Positions 1-8,232 of a stretch of 42,256 nucleotides of DNA are shown here, one piece after another (the first letter of the stretch is position 1; every line of letters begins with the position of its first letter). The stretch lies in assembly GCF_003626695.1 (NCBI RefSeq), contig NZ_RBAH01000043.1:1-42256 (forward strand), in the 5' to 3' direction. The stretch comes from Paenibacillus ginsengarvi (GTDB taxonomy: Bacteria; Bacillota; Bacilli; Paenibacillales; NBRC-103111). The notes beneath the pieces are model-generated. The model was not told the DNA's origin. It saw only the letters and a program-made list of their open reading frames with translations, and did not search any database. Made by a program: the position numbers and the translations under genes.

Positions 1-123
1 GGTCCGTCTGTAACACGGGTTCGTGACACCAAGAAAGTACGACCTACCTTCGCCAGCCCAGTACCAGTATGGACAATATTTTCATTCATCAGTGGTGCCG
101 CAAAGCAGCATGTTTGTCTGTAA
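1..123. other. Left-edge open frames, nature unclear
   Basis: Frame 1 of the plus strand is open from the window edge to a TAA at 121-123 (about 40 codons). On the minus strand a frame starting with ATG at 89 is open to the edge (about 30 codons). The two frames are exact antisense of each other, so at most one is likely to be real. Neither has a convincing ribosome site or a product I recognise. It could be the end of a neighbouring gene, the start of one, or non-coding sequence. Between 124 and 210 I see no gene. Confidence 0.2.
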
Positions 124-210
124 CGATTATAAAGGGCGGCGCCAATAAAAACATGCCAAAACAGGTGCTTAGATGAGACAAAAAATGCTTTTTTGGGCTG
201 ACGGTCCAAA

Positions 211-1029
211 TCATACTTGCGGCGAATGCTGCCTGCGGAACTTCGACGGATTCATTCTCGCATATTTCGTAAACATCCGGCTGAAGTAGTAGCCGTTGTC
301 GTACCCGCACTGCCGGGCGATATGGTCGAGGGTCTCGTCGGTTTGCACGAGCAGCGCTTTCGCTTTCTCCATTCGGATGGAAAGCAAATAGCGGGAAGGG
401 AGCAGCCCGAACACGTTCTGGAACCTGCGGGTGAACTGAACCGGATGGATCCCGAATATGTTGGCGACGGACCGCATTTGTATATTCGTATAGGCGTACC
501 GCTCGATCCAGTCCTTCGCATCCTTCATAAGCGTGTCGCGGACCGTTTCGCCGGAGCGTAAAAGCGAATCGGCTTCTGATCGGAACAGCATCCATACATC
601 GTTCACATAGTGGGCGACTCCCCTGTTGCTGTGCGATTGCCCGATCATGAAAAAGCCGAGCAGATGTCTGAAATTGTTGAACAGCCGGTCCTGCTCCGGC
701 GTCGTAAATTTATACCGGAATACATCCTGCAGAAGGCCTGCGATCCGCTCTTCCCCGCTTTCCCCCCATTCCAACGGCTCGATGCGGAATTTGATGTAGA
801 AAAAGGAGAGCGGAGTTAGCATCTCGCGATGAAACTCCATAGAAGGCGGACAAAAGACGATGTCCCCAGGTGAAGCCTCGCCCAACACGTCACCGATCCG
901 GTAACGAAACCGGCCTCCCTCCACCGCGATCATCGTCCATACGGAGTCGCGCTCCATCTGCATAAGAAACTTCGGCTTTTCCCTCCAATAAAACGTGCCT
1001 TTGAGCGAAATCGGATACGTAAGCGACAT
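211..1029 (-). CDS. AraC-family transcriptional regulator (cupin N-terminus + AraC HTH)
   Basis: Predicted cytoplasmic DNA-binding regulator of about 272 aa. The N-terminal half has a cupin-like sensor pattern (GDVLGEASPGDIVFCPP). The C-terminal about 100 residues contain the two helix-turn-helix units of the AraC family, ending in the diagnostic segment HIARQCGYDNGYYFSRMFTK followed by NPSKFRRQ. I chose the ATG at 1029 (protein begins MSLTYP) because GGAGGGG lies 8 nt upstream; an in-frame ATG at 1077 has no ribosome site. It is divergent from the FAD oxidoreductase gene across a short intergenic region holding a 16-bp perfect palindrome. The likely role is control of that oxidoreductase/SBP operon in response to a sugar or sugar acid; the ligand is unknown. 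Confidence 0.88.
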   Translation of the reverse strand: MSLTYPISLKGTFYWREKPKFLMQMERDSVWTMIAVEGGRFRYRIGDVLGEASPGDIVFCPPSMEFHREMLTPLSFFYIKFRIEPLEWGESGEERIAGLLQDVFRYKFTTPEQDRLFNNFRHLLGFFMIGQSHSNRGVAHYVNDVWMLFRSEADSLLRSGETVRDTLMKDAKDWIERYAYTNIQMRSVANIFGIHPVQFTRRFQNVFGLLPSRYLLSIRMEKAKALLVQTDETLDHIARQCGYDNGYYFSRMFTKYARMNPSKFRRQHSPQV

Positions 1030-1087
1030 GCCCTCAGCCCCTCCGCTGTCCAAAATTTGTACAGCCTTATTGTCCATCGTAGCACAT

Positions 1088-1103
1088 TTCGTTTCGAAAC
1101 GAA
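1088..1103. promoter_or_regulatory. 16-bp perfect palindrome in the divergent araC/FAD intergenic region
   Basis: TTCGTTTCGAAACGAA is its own reverse complement over all 16 bases. It lies in the leader side of the AraC gene, about 60 bp from its start and about 120 bp from the divergent oxidoreductase start. This is operator-like. AraC proteins usually bind direct repeats, so a separate dimeric repressor is also possible. Confidence 0.45.
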
Positions 1104-1163
1104 GGTTGAAATTATGTATAAATTTCCCTAATTATATGCATTTCAGATCGCACCGGATGTCAC

Positions 1164-1189
1164 TATACTTGGTTGTGAAAACGCTTTAC
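1164..1189 (+). promoter_or_regulatory. -10 box with cre-like site at the predicted start point (FAD operon)
   Basis: TATACT (1164-1169) is a good -10 box, but no good -35 box lies 16-18 bp upstream, which suits an activator-dependent promoter. A cre-like operator, TGAAAACGCTTTAC (1176-1189), begins at the expected transcription start. It matches the central part of the CcpA/LacI consensus (TGWAARCGYTWNCW) except at the 3' end. A site at +1 would be expected to repress when bound. Confidence 0.45.
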
Positions 1190-1223
1190 GAATAGATGTG
1201 AAGAAATTGGGGGGACCGTTCGT

Positions 1224-2783
1224 ATGACTGATTTCAGCCGACTCAAGTATTATGCTCCGGCACCGGCAAACGAAAACCCGCTGCATATCGCAGCCGATTT
1301 GTGCATTTACGGGGGAACGGCGGCCGGTGTCGCCGCAGCGGTTCAAGCGAGCCGGATGGGACTTCGCGCGGTCATTGCCGAATTCGGCCGCAAGCTGGGA
1401 GGGATCGCCGCCAGCGGCCTGGGCAGCACCGATCACGGACATAAAGCGGCTATCGGCGGCCTCGCCAGGCAGTTTTACCGCGACCTGGGCACGTATTACG
1501 GCACTACCGCCGAGGACGGTCTCGTCTGGTATTTCGAGCCGCACGCGGCCCAGCATGTGTACCGGGAATGGCTCGAGCAGGCCGGGGTTCCGGTTTATTA
1601 CGAGCAGCACTTGGCCAGCGTTGAGAAACAGTCCGGCCGGTTATCGCGAATTACGATGGAAAACGGGAACACCTTCTCCGCCGCGATGTTTATCGACGCC
1701 TCGTACGAAGGCGATCTGCTGGCTCTCGCCGGCGTCTCGTATCACGTCGGCAGGGAATCGAATTCCGTATACCGCGAAACGCGCAACGGCATTCAGTTCG
1801 GCTCCCACCATCACATGTTCAACGCCGCCGTCGACCCGTACGTAATCGAAGGCAAGCCGGACAGCGGACTGCTGCCGGGCATAATGGACGTCCGGCCGGG
1901 CACGCAGGGCGCAGGCGACCGTTCCATTCAAGCGTACAACTTCCGCATCTGCTTGACGAACGTGCCGGACAATCGGGTGCCGATCCCGCAGCCTCCCCGC
2001 TACGACCCCGAGCAATTTACTCTGCTCGCCCGTTATATCCGCGCTGGGGTATGGGACTTCCGCCAAAAAAACGCGGGTTTGCCGAACGGCAAAACGGATA
2101 CGAACAATTTCGGCGCGGTCAGCACAGACCATATCGGAGCGAACCACGAATGGCCGGAAGCCGACTACGCGACGCGGGAGCGCCTGTTCCAAAGCCATGT
2201 CGATTATACGATAGGCCTCCTCTATTTTCTGGCGAACGACGAGCGGGTTCCGGCCGCGCTGCGCGAGGAACGGCGCCAGTGGGGGCTGGCCGCCGACGAA
2301 TTTACGGACACGGCCAATTGGCCTCACCAGTTGTATGTGCGCGAAGGCCGGCGCATGATTTCGGACGTCGTCATGAACGAGCGACATTGCCGGCATCTGC
2401 AAATCGCCGACGATTCGATCGGGATGGCCTCCTACACGATGGACTCCCACAACTGCAGGCGCCTCGTGCTCGAAGGGTTGTGCGTCAATGAAGGCAATGT
2501 GGAAATCGGGGTGCCCGGGCCTTACCGGATCTCGTACCGGTCGATCGTTCCGAAGGACGACGAATGTGTCAATCTGCTCGTGCCGGTATGCCTTTCCGCT
2601 TCGCATATCGCTTACGGCTCGATCCGCATGGAGCCCGTGTTCATGATTTTGGGCCAGTCTGCGGCTACTGCGGCTGCGATCGCCCTGGAGAACGGAACCG
2701 CCATTCAGGAAGTGCCGTATAGCAAGCTCAGACAAAGACTGCTTGAGGATGGGCAAATTTTAGAGCTCGATCAACGAAAATAA
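1224..2783 (+). CDS. FAD-dependent oxidoreductase (FAD_oxidored family)
   Basis: A 519-aa flavoprotein, probably cytoplasmic. The ADP-binding Rossmann segment is near residues 25-60: CIYGGTAAGVAAAVQASRMG, then a glutamate (AEFG) that would contact the adenosine ribose, and a GG(I)AASGLG segment. This layout is typical of the FAD_oxidored (PF12831-like) proteins common in carbohydrate-degrading Bacillota and Planctomycetes. Their substrates are mostly unknown, but sugar-linked oxidations are suspected. The start is ATG, with a G-rich ribosome site at about 1210-1215. An SBP gene starts 13 nt after the stop, so the two are very likely co-transcribed. Control is probably by the divergent AraC regulator and the cre-like site. 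The family is fairly sure; the reaction is not known. Confidence 0.85.
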   Translation: MTDFSRLKYYAPAPANENPLHIAADLCIYGGTAAGVAAAVQASRMGLRAVIAEFGRKLGGIAASGLGSTDHGHKAAIGGLARQFYRDLGTYYGTTAEDGLVWYFEPHAAQHVYREWLEQAGVPVYYEQHLASVEKQSGRLSRITMENGNTFSAAMFIDASYEGDLLALAGVSYHVGRESNSVYRETRNGIQFGSHHHMFNAAVDPYVIEGKPDSGLLPGIMDVRPGTQGAGDRSIQAYNFRICLTNVPDNRVPIPQPPRYDPEQFTLLARYIRAGVWDFRQKNAGLPNGKTDTNNFGAVSTDHIGANHEWPEADYATRERLFQSHVDYTIGLLYFLANDERVPAALREERRQWGLAADEFTDTANWPHQLYVREGRRMISDVVMNERHCRHLQIADDSIGMASYTMDSHNCRRLVLEGLCVNEGNVEIGVPGPYRISYRSIVPKDDECVNLLVPVCLSASHIAYGSIRMEPVFMILGQSAATAAAIALENGTAIQEVPYSKLRQRLLEDGQILELDQRK

Positions 2784-2796
2784 GGGGTGCTTGCAG

Positions 2797-4074
2797 GTGA
2801 AACAACGGAGCATGTTTATCTTAGCCTCGGTCTTCGCTCTCCTCGTCTCCGGCTGCGGCAAAAGCGGCGAGAGCGACTCTTCGCCTGGGAATACGGCCGC
2901 ACCTGCGAAGGAGCCGCCAAAGCCTTTTACACTAAATTACTACACGAACTTGAGCCAGCCGATGATGGAATTCGAGAAGTCGATTATCGAAACCAAATTT
3001 CCGCATATTACGGTGAACCCCGTCTTTTACAGCGCCCAGATGAAGCCGGAGCATCTCGCGCCTGCCGGCAACGTTCCCGATCTGATCTCGTTTACGATCG
3101 GCTCGCTGTGGGATTTCCGCGACGTCAATCTGTTGTCTGACCTTACTCCGTTCATCAAGAAAAACAACTTCGACACGAGCCGGTTTTTGCCGAACGTGCT
3201 GGAATCGGTTCAAGCCTACTCCGATACCGGCGAAATGTTGTTCATCCCCTACACGCTCAGCAGCAATGTACTTTATTACAACAAAACCATCTTCAACAAA
3301 TTCGGGGTCCCCTATCCGAAGGACGGGATGACGTGGGAAGAAATCAGCGACCTGGCAAAAAAGCTGACCCGTCAAGACGGCGCCACGAAGTATAAGGGGT
3401 TCCAATTCCAACTGCAAAACCTGACGTGGAAAAACCAACTGATGCAGCCTCTGGTCGATACGGGCACGTTCAAAACGGTAGTCAACTCCGCGGGCTGGAA
3501 GCGCTGGCTGGAAACGATGGGCGGCTTCTTCTTCATCCCGGGCAACGAAGTCGGAGGCTCTTTCGAGAAAACCCAGGATGTGGCGATGTATTCCGGCCCC
3601 AACATCCTGAGCGCTCTGCCGGAAGCCGCGAAGAACGGTCTCGATTGGGACGTCGTTTCGCTGCCCGTGTTCTCCGGAAGCCAGGCCGGCGGGACGCAGC
3701 TGATTTCGCCATTTTACGGAATGCCGCCCAAAGGCAAAAATATGGATGAAGTGTTCCAGGTCATCTCTTATATGCTCTCGGAGGAGGTGCAGACGGTTAA
3801 GTCCCGGCGCGGACTCGTGCCGATCATTAACAGCGATGCGGCCGCCAAGGTATACGGCAAAGACCTCGAGGGCGTGGAGGGCAAAAACTTGAGCGCCTTC
3901 TTCAAGGACAAAGTCGGCAAGCCGTTCAAAACGACCAAGTACGACGACATCGCCAAAACGGTCATCTATACGGAAATGCTGCCGGGTTATTACAAAGGGC
4001 AAAAGGACATCAACACGGTGCTTCGAGAGGCCGAGGAAAGCATCAACAAAAAGATCGAGGAGAAGCGGAAATAA
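2797..4074 (+). CDS. Orphan ABC transporter sugar-binding lipoprotein (SBP family 1)
   Basis: Extracellular solute-binding protein of about 425 aa, anchored as a lipoprotein. The signal sequence MKQRSMFILASVFALLVSGC ends in a lipobox (VSGC). Family features are the YYNKTIFNKFGVPYPKDGMTWEE segment and the LDWDVVSLPVF segment. I chose the GTG at 2797: the GGGGTG ribosome site at about 2784-2789 sits 7-8 nt before it but only 1-2 nt before the upstream TTG at 2791. It follows the FAD oxidoreductase directly and is closed by a terminator. No permease or ATPase gene is next to it, so it must share membrane subunits encoded elsewhere or act as a ligand sensor. It is a paralogue of the SBP at 22161-23495. 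Confidence 0.88.
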   Translation: MKQRSMFILASVFALLVSGCGKSGESDSSPGNTAAPAKEPPKPFTLNYYTNLSQPMMEFEKSIIETKFPHITVNPVFYSAQMKPEHLAPAGNVPDLISFTIGSLWDFRDVNLLSDLTPFIKKNNFDTSRFLPNVLESVQAYSDTGEMLFIPYTLSSNVLYYNKTIFNKFGVPYPKDGMTWEEISDLAKKLTRQDGATKYKGFQFQLQNLTWKNQLMQPLVDTGTFKTVVNSAGWKRWLETMGGFFFIPGNEVGGSFEKTQDVAMYSGPNILSALPEAAKNGLDWDVVSLPVFSGSQAGGTQLISPFYGMPPKGKNMDEVFQVISYMLSEEVQTVKSRRGLVPIINSDAAAKVYGKDLEGVEGKNLSAFFKDKVGKPFKTTKYDDIAKTVIYTEMLPGYYKGQKDINTVLREAEESINKKIEEKRK

Positions 4075-4088
4075 GGTCTGCGAGAGGG

Positions 4089-4133
4089 AAAAGAAACTGC
4101 TTTCCGCTGTTGTTCGCGGAAGCAGTTTCTTTG
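4089..4133 (+). terminator. Rho-independent terminator after the FAD/SBP operon
   Basis: The hairpin pairs AAGAAACTGCTTTCCGC with GCGGAAGCAGTTTCTT around a short loop, with one bulged T, and is followed by a T-rich stretch. It lies 15 nt after the SBP stop codon. Confidence 0.8.
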
Positions 4134-4155
4134 TTGCCGGTTGAAAGAATATTGG

Positions 4156-4354
4156 GATATAACGGAAGCATATTCCGTTATATCGATCATTTTTAGTAAA
4201 ACATCCACAATAACGGATTTTATTTCCGCTAAACATCCAAATTCCAGCTACATTCAGCGATTTTCCGTGACAATGTCGAAAATAGCGGAATTTCGTTCCT
4301 CTATTGCTTGATTTTTTGCTTCCTCCGCTTGATTAGCGGAATTTTTTTCCGTTA
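4156..4354. repeat. Cluster of TAACGGAA / TTCCGTTA inverted motifs
   Basis: This gene-free stretch holds at least four small inverted repeats built from the same core. They are a perfect 12-bp repeat GATATAACGGAA(4156-4167)/TTCCGTTATATC(4173-4184), TAACGGA/TTCCGCTA (4211-4231), AATAGCGGAA/TTCCTCTATT (4281-4305), and TAGCGGAA/TTCCGTTA (4334-4354). The motif AAACATCCA also occurs twice (about 4199-4208 and 4231-4239). Such arrays look like dispersed intergenic repeats. They may be RNA hairpins or binding sites. The rest of 4134-4438 has no gene. Confidence 0.6.
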
Positions 4355-4438
4355 CGCCTACGCGTCTGCACGGAGAAACTTTCCGCGATGGGATAAGCCA
4401 GCGCCAGCGCCACCGCCGGAGTCTACGTCTTCACCCGC

Positions 4439-6238
4439 TTACGCCAAGGCGTCGTTCCACTTAAACAGCTTCGTGCCGTAGCAGTTAAAGTAGACCGATC
4501 CGTCCGGCGTACGGGCCGCCGTCGAGACGTGTCCGGGCAAAGCGCCCAGCGGCTCGGCCGTCATCCGGCCCGTGTCGATCGCGAACAGCGTCTTCTCGCC
4601 GAAGGCGGCGATCCGGTCGGCACCGAGCGCGATCAAGCAGCCGCAGCCTTCGCCCAGCGGAATACGCCGCACAAACGCGGCCAAATCGGGATCGAAGACG
4701 GCGATCTCTTTGCCGACCCGCACCCATACGCGGGACGCAGCGGCGATCAGTGCGCCGGGCTTCTCCCCCAGCTCGAACCGATGCAGAAACGAGATGCGCC
4801 CTTCCGGCTCCCACATCGCAAAGTGACACGGCTCATCGCGCGCCTTCAGCCCGTTGCCGCCCGTTCCGGTCGTGAAGTACAGCCGCTTATCGTCCGCGGT
4901 CAGGCCGCCGATCTCCTGCCCCGGCACCGGATCGTACCACGAGGTTACTTCCTTCGTGGCGGTATCGATGCGCGACAATCCGCCGCCGTACACGCCGTAC
5001 TTCGCCATCCATCCGGTCCATATCCCGCCGTCAGGACCAAGAACCGACTTCCCGTGAGGCCGGATCAGCTCAGGTCCGACCGAACGAAGCGTTCGCGGGT
5101 TTACGTTGCCGTACTGGTCCCACGGCTCGCCCGGACGGTACACAATATGATCGCCGCCGGCGTAAGCCGCAAGGAACAACTCGTCTCCGGCAAAAGCCAT
5201 GCCGTATACTTCGCCGCCCGCGTTGCATACCGCTCCGGAATTCCAATAGGAGCCGTCTGCCGGATTGTAGCGGAATATCGTCTGTCCGAAGCCGCTAGAC
5301 CCCCACAGTACGCCGCCCCCGTCGGAGATGACCGTATGAATGCGCGTTGCCGGCGCTTCCGTCGGAATCGATCGAAGTGTGGGCTCCTTCTCGCCAGGAC
5401 GCCGGATCAAGTAATCCTGGCCTTTAACGGCCGCGTGAGAGCCGTCCAGCAGCGGAACATAACGTACGCGTTGCCGGCCTCCGCCGATCTCCATCTCCCT
5501 CGTCTCCAGCATGCCGCTCCACTGCTCGGCCTGCGAACCGCGGGCCGGCTCGAGCGTCTTCGCATCGTAGAAACGCTGTTCGCCGCTCAGCGTCGTGCAT
5601 ATAAACGATGGCGTCACTTGCCGAATCGTCTCCCCCGGCGAGCCGAGGTCGCCGAACGTTTCCGTTTCCAGATCCCATACGCGCAAAAACGGCGTGTCCA
5701 TCCCCCCGCTGACGATAATGCGCCCTGGCGCGTCCCCGTACACGTTCCGGCTGTACATATCCTTCGGATTGTCCGAAACGCGACCCAGGCTAACCAGCTC
5801 GTGCTTGCCCGGATCGTAGCGCAGCAGCACGCAGCCGGGATACGTGCCCCCGTAGACGAGCCCGTCAGAGCCGAGCGCCAGATTCCAGATGTACTTCTCC
5901 GATTCGATCCGCAGCGGCGCCGCCCACTGCCGCGTGCGCAAGTCGAGGCTGTGCAAATAGCCATAGTCGGGACATGTGCCGACTAGCAGCTTGTCGCCGA
6001 GCGGCAGGACCGCCCACGCTCCCGAATCGCCCGGAAGCGCGACCGCTTCACCCTCCTGCGTTTGCGTGTCGATGAAAATGAGGTTGCCGACGGAGCCGGC
6101 GGCGAAATTCGATAATACCAGCTTCTCCCGCCCATCCTTCGGGTCCACGAGCGAGGTCACATTTAAAATATTGAAATTGCGGCAAGGCTCGGCCGCCGCC
6201 GCATACATCGTTTGATCCGTACCAATTTCCATTTTCAT
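4439..6238 (-). CDS. Cytoplasmic beta-propeller (NHL/PQQ-like repeat) protein
   Basis: About 600 aa made of repeating beta-strand blades, each with a pattern such as G.L...DL.T(R/K)QW and G.VYGGTYPGCVLLRYDP. No signal peptide or membrane segment is visible, so it should be cytoplasmic. Starts at 6238 (MKMEIG) or 6232 (MEIGTDQ) are supported by GGAGGGAGG just upstream. A longer frame to 6403 lacks any ribosome site and runs into the divergent upstream region. Related propellers accompany sugar-degradation loci in Paenibacillus, but I cannot assign a catalytic role, and no catalytic motif is evident. It is transcribed toward the repeat cluster and has no obvious terminator of its own. Confidence 0.75.
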   Translation of the reverse strand: MKMEIGTDQTMYAAAAEPCRNFNILNVTSLVDPKDGREKLVLSNFAAGSVGNLIFIDTQTQEGEAVALPGDSGAWAVLPLGDKLLVGTCPDYGYLHSLDLRTRQWAAPLRIESEKYIWNLALGSDGLVYGGTYPGCVLLRYDPGKHELVSLGRVSDNPKDMYSRNVYGDAPGRIIVSGGMDTPFLRVWDLETETFGDLGSPGETIRQVTPSFICTTLSGEQRFYDAKTLEPARGSQAEQWSGMLETREMEIGGGRQRVRYVPLLDGSHAAVKGQDYLIRRPGEKEPTLRSIPTEAPATRIHTVISDGGGVLWGSSGFGQTIFRYNPADGSYWNSGAVCNAGGEVYGMAFAGDELFLAAYAGGDHIVYRPGEPWDQYGNVNPRTLRSVGPELIRPHGKSVLGPDGGIWTGWMAKYGVYGGGLSRIDTATKEVTSWYDPVPGQEIGGLTADDKRLYFTTGTGGNGLKARDEPCHFAMWEPEGRISFLHRFELGEKPGALIAAASRVWVRVGKEIAVFDPDLAAFVRRIPLGEGCGCLIALGADRIAAFGEKTLFAIDTGRMTAEPLGALPGHVSTAARTPDGSVYFNCYGTKLFKWNDALA

Positions 6239-6476
6239 CCTCCCTCCGTTTTTCTCATTGTAACGCAAAATGATAGCGGTTTCGTCAGCCAAAATGTGAA
6301 CCGGATCGGCCATTTTCGTCGGCAGACCAAGGACGGCCGGGAAATTCCACAAGTGGCGGCCAAGTGGAACCATTCCGACATGATTTGGCCGAAACTCGGG
6401 CATAGTAAAGTTGCGTAAACCTGTCTAATCTTACCGCAAACTATAGCGGCATCGCAGAAGGAGGACTTTGGTAAGC

Positions 6477-6749
6477 ATGAGCGAACACGACCGCATGAAT
6501 CCGATCTCCGGGGAACCGGTGGAGGTCGACGGCGTTTATTCGAACGAATGGGGACGCGAGCAGTTTTTGCAGAAGGGCGACGTATTTCCGGCCGACCCGC
6601 AGCTTGGCACGACCGGCTGGGAGCTGGTGCGCTTCGACATCGAACACTATACCGGCGAGACCGAACATTCCCATCTGAACCTGGCCGACAAAAACAAGCA
6701 AAGCGGGAACAAATCCACGCGCAGCCATGTGGATCGCGGAGACAAGTAG
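6477..6749 (+). CDS. Small hydrophilic hypothetical protein (YjzC-like pattern)
   Basis: A 90-aa soluble protein with no signal or membrane segment. The middle has a motif of the type SG..VEVDGVYSNEWG, then LQKGDVFPADPQLGTTGWELV. This resembles the short YjzC-type proteins of Bacillales (G-x-Y ... KGD-x-FP); the match is from memory and weak. The ribosome site GGAGG at 6460-6464 is 12 nt before the ATG and only 3 nt before an in-frame TTG at 6468, so the start is not certain. It is divergent from the beta-propeller gene and convergent with the importer operon. Function unknown. Confidence 0.6.
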   Translation: MSEHDRMNPISGEPVEVDGVYSNEWGREQFLQKGDVFPADPQLGTTGWELVRFDIEHYTGETEHSHLNLADKNKQSGNKSTRSHVDRGDK

Positions 6750-6843
6750 CAGAGGATAGGCGCGAAGGGGAAGCCTGCCTGGCCTGCCTCCCTACCTGCC
6801 GCCCGTCTTGTCCGCATCGGCCGACTTCCCCGGCAAAACGGCA

Positions 6844-6879
6844 AAGCCGGAACTCGGGTCTCCCCGGGCTCCGGCTTCT
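6844..6879 (-). terminator. Hairpin between convergent genes (end of ABC importer operon)
   Basis: AGCCGGA pairs with TCCGGCT, and an inner stem pairs TCGGG with CCCGG. It sits 15 bp past the SBP stop on the minus strand and 95 bp past the small protein on the plus strand. The T-tract is weak on both sides. Confidence 0.5.
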
Positions 6880-6893
6880 TAGCGCGCATAGGC

Positions 6894-8189
6894 TTATTTC
6901 TTGAGCAGCCGCTCCGTTTCTTTCTTGAACGTATCGAGCGTAGCTTCGATATTTTTGTTGTCGTACATGATCGCCTGAATCGCCTTGAAAAACTCCTGCA
7001 TCACTTGCGGCCAAGCCACGTGCATATTCGTATCTACCGCATATTGAAGCTGGTCGTATGCGATTTTACGGTTCGGCTCCTTCGCCCACAGCTCCTTCAT
7101 TTGCGCCGACTCGGCCATCTTCTTCGTAAACGGCAAGTAGCCGGAATCGAGCACAAACTGCAAGCCGCCCTTCGGGTCGGTCATCATCCAGCGGATAAAC
7201 TCCCACGCCGCCTCCTTGTTTTTGGAGCCCGCCATCAGCGACACGTTCGCCCCGCCGGTCGGCGTCGCATACACCTGATCCATCGGCAAATAAGCCGTCG
7301 CATAGTCGAATTTGACGCTATCCTTCAAGCTGCCGATCACCCCGGTCGATTGGAACATCATGCCGATTTTGCCGCTCGTAAACATCTGGTTTACGATATT
7401 GCCCGAATCCTGGGCCGGCGGATAGTACAGGGCGCCCGTGCCTTGCAGCTCCTTCAGAAACTGGAACGTCTTGACCCCTTGACCGCCGCCGAAGCCGACC
7501 GAAGTCCCTTCGTCGTTGAAAAACTTGCCCTTCGCCTGCGATATCATCGCGATCGGATACCACGTATCGTAAGGCATGCTGTAACCGTATCGTTTGAACT
7601 CGCCGTTTTCCTTGACGACGAGCGCGTTTGCCACCTTCTTCAGCTCTTCCCACGTTTTCGGGATCGCCAGCCCTTTCTCGTCCAGCATTGTTTTGTTCAC
7701 GTGCAAAATCGGCGTCGAACGGTTCAGCGGCAGCGATACGAGCTTTTTGTTAAACGTCGAATGCCCCATCAGACCGGGTGTAAAATCGTCTACGCTCATG
7801 CCCGACGTTTTCAGAAACGGCGTCATGTCCTCCAATACGTCCGAGTCGGCGAACATTTGCACATACGCGCGCTCCAGCATCGTTACGTCAGGTCCCGTTT
7901 TGGCCGCCACCGCCTGCTGCAGCTTCGTTACCGTTTCGTCGTAGGAGCCCTGGAACGTCCCGACGACCTCGATCTTATTTTGCGATTCGTTGAACCGGTT
8001 AATGGCGCTGCTGATGTACTCCCCGTTTTTGCCCCCAAGCGAATGCCAGAACTGCACCGTTACTTTGCCAGCCGGTTCGTTTGTCTTGGCCCCGCCCGCC
8101 GCAGTCTCGTTTTTGCCTCCAGAGCAGCCGGCGAGCACGCCGGACAATAAAGTCGTCGCTAGTACGATAAGCGATAATTTCTTCCGCAT
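6894..8189 (-). CDS. UgpB-like ABC transporter substrate-binding lipoprotein
   Basis: A 431-aa SBP, last gene of a four-gene importer operon. The signal peptide MRKKLSLIVLATTLLSGVLAGC has a clear lipobox (LAGC), so the protein is tethered outside the membrane. The mature start VTVQFWHSLGGKNGEYISSA, with a following FNESQ..IEVV...G.YDETVTKLQ block, closely resembles UgpB, the sn-glycerol-3-phosphate binding protein, although general CUT1 sugar binders share it. GGAGGT lies 8 nt before the ATG. It is the fourth gene after the ATPase and two permeases, 43 nt downstream of the second permease. Glycerol-3-phosphate or a glycerophosphodiester is a plausible ligand but is only inferred. Confidence 0.88.
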   Translation of the reverse strand: MRKKLSLIVLATTLLSGVLAGCSGGKNETAAGGAKTNEPAGKVTVQFWHSLGGKNGEYISSAINRFNESQNKIEVVGTFQGSYDETVTKLQQAVAAKTGPDVTMLERAYVQMFADSDVLEDMTPFLKTSGMSVDDFTPGLMGHSTFNKKLVSLPLNRSTPILHVNKTMLDEKGLAIPKTWEELKKVANALVVKENGEFKRYGYSMPYDTWYPIAMISQAKGKFFNDEGTSVGFGGGQGVKTFQFLKELQGTGALYYPPAQDSGNIVNQMFTSGKIGMMFQSTGVIGSLKDSVKFDYATAYLPMDQVYATPTGGANVSLMAGSKNKEAAWEFIRWMMTDPKGGLQFVLDSGYLPFTKKMAESAQMKELWAKEPNRKIAYDQLQYAVDTNMHVAWPQVMQEFFKAIQAIMYDNKNIEATLDTFKKETERLLKK

Positions 8190-8232
8190 TGGATTTGACC
8201 TCCATAAGTTAGGTAATGAATGGTTAATGGCA

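Noticed and set aside
2932..4236. 434-aa minus-strand frame under the first SBP
   Set aside because: Antisense shadow with no domain; it runs through the terminator.
4156..4354. CRISPR array in the repeat-rich gap
   Set aside because: Units are short inverted motifs of varying spacing, not identical direct repeats with regular spacers, and no cas gene is present.
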